A stretch of DNA of 20,690 nt from NCBI RefSeq assembly GCF_046035435.1, contig NZ_JBFNFH010000025.1; one strand, written 5' to 3'. Source of the DNA: Helcococcus bovis. Lineage in GTDB: Bacteria > Bacillota > Clostridia > Tissierellales > Peptoniphilaceae. The notes under the pieces are model-generated. The model ran no database searches, was not told the origin of the DNA, and saw only the letters and a program-made list of their open reading frames with translations. Position numbers and translations under genes: made by a program. Each line of letters begins with the position of its first letter. Within the stretch, counting starts at the first letter, position 1. Positions 14,800 to 20,690 of this stretch are shown one piece after another.

Positions 14800-16074
14800 A
14801 TGAAAGAATTTATAAAAGTTAAACCAAATGGACCTTTAAATGGAGAAGTTGTTATTGAAGGAGCAAAAAATTCAGGTTTAAAATTGTTGGCAGCAACATT
14901 ACTTACTAAAGAAGAAGTATTAATTAAAAATTTACCAATGTTAAGAGATGTAAAGGTAATGTTGGACGTTTTGAAATATTTAGGTTCAAAGATTGAACAA
15001 TTAGATGATAGAACATATAGGATTAAAAATGATGAAATTTCAGACTATATCACACCTTATGAATTAATGAATAAGATGAGGGCGTCATTTGTTGTGACTG
15101 GTCCACTTCTATCAAGATTTGGAAAATCTGTGACTTATATGCCTGGAGGATGCAGTATTGGTGCTAGACCAGTTGATTTGCACTTAAAAGGATTTAAAGC
15201 GTTGGGTGCAGATGTTCATATGGGAATAGATGCTATAGATGTAAATGCAAAAAATGGCTTAAAAGGTAATTATGTTTATCTTGATTTTCCTTCAGTTGGA
15301 GCAACAGAAAATATCTTAATGGCCGCCATATTGGCTGATGGAGTAACTACAATTGATAATGCAGCTCAAGAACCGGAAATTACTGATTTAGCAAATTTTT
15401 TAAATAAATTAGGTGCTAAGGTAATTGGAGCAGGTACAAGAACTATAAAAATTACTGGTGTTAAAGAACTAAAAGGTGGAGAACACTCTGTAATGCCTGA
15501 TAGAATTGAAGCGGCGACATATATGATTGCAGCAGCAATGACAAATGGGAATATATTAGTTAAAAATGTTGTTGCATCTCATTTAGTTCCAATTATAGCA
15601 AAATTAAGAGAAATCGGATGTGTAGTAGAAATTAACGATGATGAAGATGAAATCAGAGTAATAGGGACAGATAAATTACAGGCAACTGATATAAAAACTT
15701 TACCATATCCAGGCTTACCAACCGATGTTCAGTCACAATTTATGACTTTGTTAACTATATCAGATGGAGATTCACTAGTTAAAGAGACTGTTTTTGAAAA
15801 CAGATTTATGCATGTTACAGAGTTACAAAAGATGAAGGCTTTAATTATAACAGAAGGAAATGAGGCTAGAATTAAAGGTGTAAGTAAACTTAAAGGTGCT
15901 GATGTTCGTGCTACAGACTTAAGGGCGGGAGCTTCATGTGTACTTGCAGGACTTGTTGCCGAAGGTGAAACAAGAGTTTATGATGTTTATCATATTTATA
16001 GAGGATACTATAAATTTGTAGAAAAGTTAAAAAAATTAGGAGCGGATATAGAATCAGTAAAAATCGAGGACTAG
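14800..16074 (+). CDS. murA: UDP-N-acetylglucosamine 1-carboxyvinyltransferase (MurA)
   Basis: The 424-residue protein catalyses the first committed step of peptidoglycan synthesis, transferring enolpyruvate from PEP to UDP-GlcNAc in the cytoplasm. Visible family marks are GAKNSGLKLL with Lys23 and Asn24, KMRASFVVTGPLLSRFG, the active-site Cys118 in MPGGCSIGARP (the residue fosfomycin alkylates), YPGLPTDVQSQ with catalytic Asp309, ENRFMHVTEL and the C-terminal DLRAGASCVLAGL. Length matches the family. AGGAG overlaps the mgtE stop, and the gene starts 9 bases after it, so it belongs to the same operon. Many Firmicutes have two MurA paralogues; which one this is cannot be told here. Confidence 0.97.
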   Translation: MKEFIKVKPNGPLNGEVVIEGAKNSGLKLLAATLLTKEEVLIKNLPMLRDVKVMLDVLKYLGSKIEQLDDRTYRIKNDEISDYITPYELMNKMRASFVVTGPLLSRFGKSVTYMPGGCSIGARPVDLHLKGFKALGADVHMGIDAIDVNAKNGLKGNYVYLDFPSVGATENILMAAILADGVTTIDNAAQEPEITDLANFLNKLGAKVIGAGTRTIKITGVKELKGGEHSVMPDRIEAATYMIAAAMTNGNILVKNVVASHLVPIIAKLREIGCVVEINDDEDEIRVIGTDKLQATDIKTLPYPGLPTDVQSQFMTLLTISDGDSLVKETVFENRFMHVTELQKMKALIITEGNEARIKGVSKLKGADVRATDLRAGASCVLAGLVAEGETRVYDVYHIYRGYYKFVEKLKKLGADIESVKIED

Positions 16075-16075
16075 T

Positions 16076-18292
16076 ATGATAGAAATTAAAGGTACAGTCA
16101 TTGATATTATCTATAGAAATGAAGAAAATTTATATAGTGTATTTAGATTAGAGACAGATGATGGTGATGTAACTGCGGTTGGAAAAATTTTAAATTTAAA
16201 TGTTGGAGATCTTCTAAGTCTAAAAGGAGATATAGTATATCATCAAAGTTATGGTGAGCAGATTCAAATAAATACTTATGAAAAAATTATACCGAGTTCA
16301 ATATCTCAAATAGAGAGATATCTTAGCTCTGGTATAATTTCTCATATAAAGAAAAAAAGAGCAAAAGAGATCGTAAAATTATTTGGAGAAGACACCATAA
16401 GGATTCTATCTGAAGAGCCTGAGAAACTTTTACAAATAAGTGGAATTGGAAAAAAAACTGTCAAAAAAATACATGAAAGTATTATTAATCTTCAAGATAG
16501 TAGAGAAGTATCGATGTATCTACAAAAATTTAATATTGGTAATAAACTTGTTTCAGATATTTATGCTAAATATAAAAATAATACAATAGAGATTATAGAG
16601 CAAAATCCTTATCAACTTGTTGATGATATTAGAGGGATAGGTTTTCCAACAGCTGATAAAATTGCAAGAATTATAGGTGTAAAATTTGATTCAGAGTTTA
16701 GGATAAGAGCTGGTATAATTTATGTTTTAAATGAAGCAGCAAATAGAGAAGGAAATTGTTATTTAGAATACGAAAATCTTATAATTAATGCAACTAAATT
16801 ATTGAATATAGATAAAATTTTAATTGAAAATCAAATTCCATTTTTAATATTTTCTGATAATATAAAAAAAGTTTCAATTGATGGAAAAATATTAATTTAC
16901 AGTAGTTATATATATGATTTAGAGATAGATATCACGAATAGACTTATAAATTTATTATATGCGAATAGTACATTAAAAGAAGTTAATATTGAAGATGAAA
17001 TAGAATATATAGAAAAAATAGAAAAAATTAATTATTCTGAAATGCAAAAAAAAGCTATTTCTACAGCAATAATTGAAAAAATGTTAATAATTACAGGTGG
17101 GCCAGGTACAGGAAAAACTACAATTATAAAAGCGATTATTTCAATTGTAAAAAATTTGAAAATGAAGTATGTATTATGTGCACCAACTGGAAGAGCGGCA
17201 AAAAGAATGGAAGAATCAACAGGAGATACGGCATCTACTATTCATAGACTTTTAGGATATAAATCATTAGATGAAGATATTATGCTTGAATATAATGAAA
17301 CTAATCCTTTAGACTACGAACTTATAATAGTTGATGAAGTGTCAATGGTTGATTTATACCTTATGGATAATTTATTAAAGGCAGTAAAAGATAATACTAT
17401 AATTATTTTTGTTGGAGATTCTGATCAGCTTCCAAGTGTTGGACCAGGTAATATCTTAAATGATATGATAAATTCAGAAGTAATACCAACTATTAAATTA
17501 GATTTGATTTTCAGACAGGGAGAGGATTCTAATATAGTTAAAAATGCACATTTAATAAATAAAGGACAAATTCCAATTTTGAATGAAAAAAATAAAGATT
17601 TCTTCTTTGTTACAACAAAAAATGATGTTGATACATTGCATACAGTCGTAGATTTAGTTGTAAATAGATTGCCAGCACATTATGGAGTGAATCCTTTAAC
17701 AGATATTCAGGTATTAACTGCTACTAGAAAAGGTGTTTGTGGAGTAGATTCAATAAATAAAGAGTTGCAAAATAAACTTAATGAGCCACAATTTAATAAA
17801 TCTGAAATTAAATTTTCTGATTTTATTTTTAGAGAAAATGATAAAATAATGCAAATTAAAAATAATTATGATATTGAATTAAAAGATAAAAATTTAAATA
17901 CTACAAAAGGCTTGTATAATGGAGATATAGGCTATATTAGGAATGTATTCTTAGATAATAACACGATTGAGGCGAATTTTGATGATAAAATTGTAACATA
18001 TACAATGAAAGAGTTTAATGAAATAGTTTTAGCTTATACAGCGACGATACATAAATCTCAAGGTTCAGAATTTCCAATTGTTGTTATTCCAATGGCTAGT
18101 GCGCCATATATGTTACTAACTAGAAATATTTTATATACTGGAATTACAAGAGGGAAAAGTTTAGTGGTACTTGTTGGTAATAAAAATATTATGAACAAAA
18201 TGATTGAAAATACTTATAAAAATCCACGAAATTCATCTTTGGATTATAGTCTAAGAAAAGCGAAATTAAAAATAGAGGAATTTTATGTTTGA
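16076..18292 (+). CDS. recD2: RecD2-type ATP-dependent DNA helicase
   Basis: The 738-residue helicase of superfamily 1B works without RecBC and is implicated in DNA repair and replication-fork maintenance in Gram-positives. An OB-like N terminus (about 1-75) is followed by helix-hairpin-helix segments (SGIGKKTVKKI; RGIGFPTADKIARIIGV). The motor has Walker A GGPGTGKTT with Lys347, VDEVSMVD, GDSDQLPSVGPGNIL, the TATIHKSQGSEF motif and YTGITRGKSLVVLVG near the end. It starts one base after the murA stop, with its GAGGA site inside murA. It is slightly shorter than the B. subtilis homologue but complete in motifs. Confidence 0.95.
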   Translation: MIEIKGTVIDIIYRNEENLYSVFRLETDDGDVTAVGKILNLNVGDLLSLKGDIVYHQSYGEQIQINTYEKIIPSSISQIERYLSSGIISHIKKKRAKEIVKLFGEDTIRILSEEPEKLLQISGIGKKTVKKIHESIINLQDSREVSMYLQKFNIGNKLVSDIYAKYKNNTIEIIEQNPYQLVDDIRGIGFPTADKIARIIGVKFDSEFRIRAGIIYVLNEAANREGNCYLEYENLIINATKLLNIDKILIENQIPFLIFSDNIKKVSIDGKILIYSSYIYDLEIDITNRLINLLYANSTLKEVNIEDEIEYIEKIEKINYSEMQKKAISTAIIEKMLIITGGPGTGKTTIIKAIISIVKNLKMKYVLCAPTGRAAKRMEESTGDTASTIHRLLGYKSLDEDIMLEYNETNPLDYELIIVDEVSMVDLYLMDNLLKAVKDNTIIIFVGDSDQLPSVGPGNILNDMINSEVIPTIKLDLIFRQGEDSNIVKNAHLINKGQIPILNEKNKDFFFVTTKNDVDTLHTVVDLVVNRLPAHYGVNPLTDIQVLTATRKGVCGVDSINKELQNKLNEPQFNKSEIKFSDFIFRENDKIMQIKNNYDIELKDKNLNTTKGLYNGDIGYIRNVFLDNNTIEANFDDKIVTYTMKEFNEIVLAYTATIHKSQGSEFPIVVIPMASAPYMLLTRNILYTGITRGKSLVVLVGNKNIMNKMIENTYKNPRNSSLDYSLRKAKLKIEEFYV

Positions 18293-18920
18293 TTTTTTAT
18301 TTTTTTCAAAAGAATATTGTTATTTGTGTAAACAAAATAAGACGGATTCATATATTTGTGATGAATGTACGGAAAAATTAGAGTTTATTGAAGGTAAAAG
18401 AAACATAGAATACTCAGAATGTTTATATCCATTATTTTACAATAATTACATAAAAAGTATCATTAAAAATTTTAAGTATAGTAGTGATACATATCTTGTA
18501 AAACCATTATGTGAGATTTTATATAAATTTTATAAAAAGGAAAAATTAGAATTTGATTATGTTTCATATGTTCCTATGTATTCGATAGATGAATTTGACA
18601 GAGGATATAATCAATCAAAATTATTAGCAGAAGAATTTTCTAAGGTAGCAAATATAAAATTTATTGATGTTTTAGAAAAACAGCATACCACAAAACATCA
18701 AAATAAATTAGATAGAAAAGATAGATTTACAAATTTATTAAATAGTTTTAAAATAAAAGATGGATTAGATTTAGTAAATAAAAAGTTATTGATAATAGAC
18801 GATGTCGTAACTACGGGATCGACTTTTTCTGCAATAACAAAAGAAATATTAAATAATTATGATGTTAATTTAACTTTTATGGCAATAGCATCAAGTAAAA
18901 TTGAAAACGAGGAAAATTAA
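18285..18920 (+). CDS. comF: ComF-family phosphoribosyltransferase-like protein
   Basis: The 211-residue protein has an N-terminal four-Cys zinc-binding knuckle (Cys12, Cys15, Cys25, Cys28) and a C-terminal phosphoribosyltransferase-like domain. Family marks are VPMYSIDEFDRGYNQSKLLA, the Q-N-K-L-D-R-K-D-R segment and the PRPP-loop IDDVVTTGST with Asp172-Asp173. ComF proteins are needed for single-stranded DNA uptake during transformation in several bacteria, though the biochemical role is not fully settled. Its ATG overlaps the end of recD2 by 8 bases, implying translational coupling. The helicase-ComF pairing puts two DNA-handling proteins together. Confidence 0.93.
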   Translation: MFDFLFFSKEYCYLCKQNKTDSYICDECTEKLEFIEGKRNIEYSECLYPLFYNNYIKSIIKNFKYSSDTYLVKPLCEILYKFYKKEKLEFDYVSYVPMYSIDEFDRGYNQSKLLAEEFSKVANIKFIDVLEKQHTTKHQNKLDRKDRFTNLLNSFKIKDGLDLVNKKLLIIDDVVTTGSTFSAITKEILNNYDVNLTFMAIASSKIENEEN

Positions 18921-18921
18921 A

Positions 18922-19968
18922 ATGATTAGTTTCTTAAATGATTATAACGAAGTGTCACACCCTAAAATATTAGAAGATTTACAAAAATATCAAAACGAAA
19001 AATTTTGTGGATATTCAAAGGATGAATTAGTAAATGAAGCAATTTCAATTATTAAAGATAATTTACAAAATCAAGATGTAGAAATACATTTTGTTCATGG
19101 TGGCACGATTGCTAATGTAATAGGATTAATGATGTCGGTGAATAGGCATGAAAGTGTGATATCTGTTAATACTGGACATATTGTAAATACTGAAAATGCA
19201 TCAATTGAGGCTGTAGGACATCAGATAGTTTTAGTAAATGAGAATAATGGGAAAATGACTGTAAACGAAATAGAAAAGGCATTAAAATCTCATTCGCACG
19301 AATATAATTCTAAGCCAAAAGTTGTTTATATTTCAAATGCAACTGAGTTAGGAACTGTATATACAAGATCAGAACTAGAAGAACTACATAATTATTGTTC
19401 AGAATATAATTTATACTTATTCATGGATGGAGCAAGAATTGCAAATGCAATTATGTCTAAATATTCTGATTTGGAATTTTCAGATCTTCCTAAGTATTTG
19501 GATGCTTTTACAATTGGTGGAACTAAAAATGGTTTTATGTTTGGAGAAGCATTAGTTTTTGTAAATGATTCATTAAAAGATATTTATGCAAGGATGGTAA
19601 TAAAACAAAGAGGGGCATTACTAGCAAAAGGATTCTTATTTGGTATTCAATTTAAATCTATGTTTGAAAATGGCTTATTTTTCAAAATTGCAAAAAATGC
19701 TGTAGACATGGCGCAAAAACTTGTTTCAGTATTTGAAAAATATAATATTCCTATTATATACAGGGCAGAAGCCAATCTAATTTTTGTAGAATTAACTAAA
19801 GAATTACATGAAGAGTTATCAGAAAAATTTATTTATCAGTATGATGATGTAGATGGTAAAAGAGGAATTTGCAGATTTGTTACTACATGGAATACAAACG
19901 AATCAGAAATTGTTGAATTAGATAGAGTTTTAGAGGGTCTTTGTCAAATAACCATAGGGCACAAGTAG
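18922..19968 (+). CDS. Low-specificity L-threonine aldolase-like PLP enzyme
   Basis: The frame can be extended to a TTG at 18901, but ATG 18922 has an AGGA site 8 bases before it and begins one base after the comF stop, so it is the better start (348 residues). It is a fold-type I PLP enzyme of the beta-eliminating lyase/threonine aldolase family, cleaving L-threonine or L-allo-threonine to glycine and acetaldehyde. FVHGGTIANV, LFMDGARIANA and FTIGGTKNG with PLP-binding Lys202 are characteristic. The last nine or ten codons and the TAG stop lie inside a 70-bp dispersed repeat, so the native C terminus was probably replaced. The catalytic core is intact, and activity is likely kept. Confidence 0.9.
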   Translation: MISFLNDYNEVSHPKILEDLQKYQNEKFCGYSKDELVNEAISIIKDNLQNQDVEIHFVHGGTIANVIGLMMSVNRHESVISVNTGHIVNTENASIEAVGHQIVLVNENNGKMTVNEIEKALKSHSHEYNSKPKVVYISNATELGTVYTRSELEELHNYCSEYNLYLFMDGARIANAIMSKYSDLEFSDLPKYLDAFTIGGTKNGFMFGEALVFVNDSLKDIYARMVIKQRGALLAKGFLFGIQFKSMFENGLFFKIAKNAVDMAQKLVSVFEKYNIPIIYRAEANLIFVELTKELHEELSEKFIYQYDDVDGKRGICRFVTTWNTNESEIVELDRVLEGLCQITIGHK

Positions 19969-20008
19969 TGAAGGTGAATTTTATCTACCAACACTATTTA
20001 TTGTAGAG
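19939..20008 (+). repeat. 70-bp dispersed repeat, copy 2, overlapping the aldolase 3' end
   Basis: It matches copy 1 (7408-7477) at 67 of 70 bases. The aldolase stop codon TAG (19966-19968) is the first three bases of the internal hairpin (19966-19996). One of the three differences, C to T at 19986, turns a G-C pair into a G-U pair and so keeps the RNA stem. The right edge reads GAGCC, the inverse of GGCTC, roughly mirroring the GG-TCT left edge. Confidence 0.85.
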
Positions 20009-20055
20009 CCTAAAAAAACATATTCGCTAAATTTTTATTTATATTCTATATCGTT

Positions 20056-20083
20056 TATAATATAAGTATATAAATAATGGAGG
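20056..20083 (+). promoter_or_regulatory. -10 box and RBS that decides the start of the last lipoprotein
   Basis: TATAAT lies at 20056-20061, with only a weak -35 match upstream. The GGAGG at 20079-20083 is 5 bases from TTG 20089. The in-frame ATG at 20077 overlaps this site and so cannot use it, which favours the TTG start. Confidence 0.5.
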
Positions 20084-20088
20084 TAAAC

Positions 20089-20652
20089 TTGAAAAAAAAT
20101 AGATTTATAATTTTGGCTTGTTTTTTAATATTAACATTATCTGCTTGTTCAATATTAGAAAACAAAAAAATTGAAAAAAAAGAGTCAATAAATGTTGAAA
20201 CAAAAAGAGAAGTTAAAATAATAAAAGAAAAAGTTAACTACTTATGGTATGATAAAGAAAAACATGTATTAAATGAAGATGTTAAGAAAAAATCTTTAGA
20301 TATAGCAAATGCTGCTTTGAAGGAAATTTTTGAATTAAAATCTAAAGATAAACTTTATGAAGAAGAGATAAGTATATTACCACCAAATCTAAGAACTCGT
20401 GCTATAGCTACGTTTAATACCTTTTCTACAGGTTTTACAATGACTGGAGAGAAAGTGGTTCAAAATTTAAATGAAAATAATATAGATGAAATAGAGTATA
20501 TAGATGAAAATAATTTTTTAATGGATTTAGATTTTAAATATAAAACACAAGATAATTATGGGGAAATAATAAATATAGATGACGGTGGTTTAAAAGTTAA
20601 ATTTGGATTTGAAAATAATACTCTTACAATTAAATCATTTATATTTGATTAA
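20089..20652 (+). CDS. Lipoprotein of unknown function
   Basis: Starting at TTG 20089 gives a 187-residue protein with a compact lipoprotein signal peptide, KKNR n-region and lipobox LSAC with Cys20. An ATG at 20077 would add four residues but overlaps the GGAGG site. A short Lys/Glu-rich spacer follows. The rest (about 50-187) has an amphipathic helical part and then alternating strands with many acidic residues, broadly like small alpha/beta lipoprotein domains, but I do not recognise the family. It lies 80 bases after a copy of the 70-bp repeat, as the other small lipoprotein lies 101 bases after the first copy. The final 38 bases of the window show no clear terminator. Confidence 0.75.
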   Translation: MKKNRFIILACFLILTLSACSILENKKIEKKESINVETKREVKIIKEKVNYLWYDKEKHVLNEDVKKKSLDIANAALKEIFELKSKDKLYEEEISILPPNLRTRAIATFNTFSTGFTMTGEKVVQNLNENNIDEIEYIDENNFLMDLDFKYKTQDNYGEIINIDDGGLKVKFGFENNTLTIKSFIFD

Positions 20653-20690
20653 TATAAAAAAAGCTATTACAAAATAAAAAAATGTTATTT

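Noticed and set aside
18901..18921. TTG start giving an aldolase seven residues longer
   Set aside because: It lies inside comF with no good ribosome binding site, whereas ATG 18922 has one and follows the comF stop directly.

Overview
The window comes from a very AT-rich, low-GC Gram-positive bacterium. Strong AGGAGG-type ribosome binding sites, lipoprotein signal peptides with clear lipoboxes, RecD2, ComF, MgtE and MurA all fit a Firmicute. The content and base composition would suit an anaerobic coccus of the Tissierellia/Peptoniphilaceae type (Parvimonas-like), but that placement is an inference.

Left part (1-7068): a small secreted protein points left. A two-gene operon points right: a membrane-anchored Lys-rich protein of unknown function, then a 1795-residue secreted subtilase of the C5a-peptidase/lactocepin class with a His-rich tail. 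Its promoter has a 17-bp spacer, and a perfect 13-bp GAGAAT-C-ATTCTC palindrome covers the expected transcription start. This looks like a Fur box, so the surface-protease operon is probably iron-repressed.

Middle part (7069-12096): an intergenic stretch of about 510 bp holds degenerate tandem repeats, a strong terminator and a 70-bp dispersed repeat. Next come a lipoprotein with a rhodanese-like domain lacking the catalytic cysteine, a convergent maltodextrin-type binding lipoprotein, and a divergent cytoplasmic GH13 alpha-glucan hydrolase. The last two share back-to-back promoters and look like a maltodextrin uptake and breakdown pair, with no permease in view. A second repeat-bearing gap and two minus-strand tRNA genes (Thr-CGU, Ser-CGA) follow, ending in a textbook terminator.

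Right part (12097-19968): six tightly packed genes form one apparent operon: two tandem MgtE Mg2+ channels, MurA, RecD2, ComF and a low-specificity threonine aldolase. Several stops and starts overlap or abut. The aldolase reading frame ends inside a second copy of the 70-bp repeat, which supplies its last codons and its stop. A final lipoprotein of unknown function, probably starting at TTG, closes the window.

The most interesting signals are the Fur-box-controlled protease operon, the repeat that rewrites the end of the aldolase gene, and the shared degenerate repeat family in the two gene-free gaps. Start sites are placed differently from the longest open frame for the first mgtE, the aldolase and the last lipoprotein.
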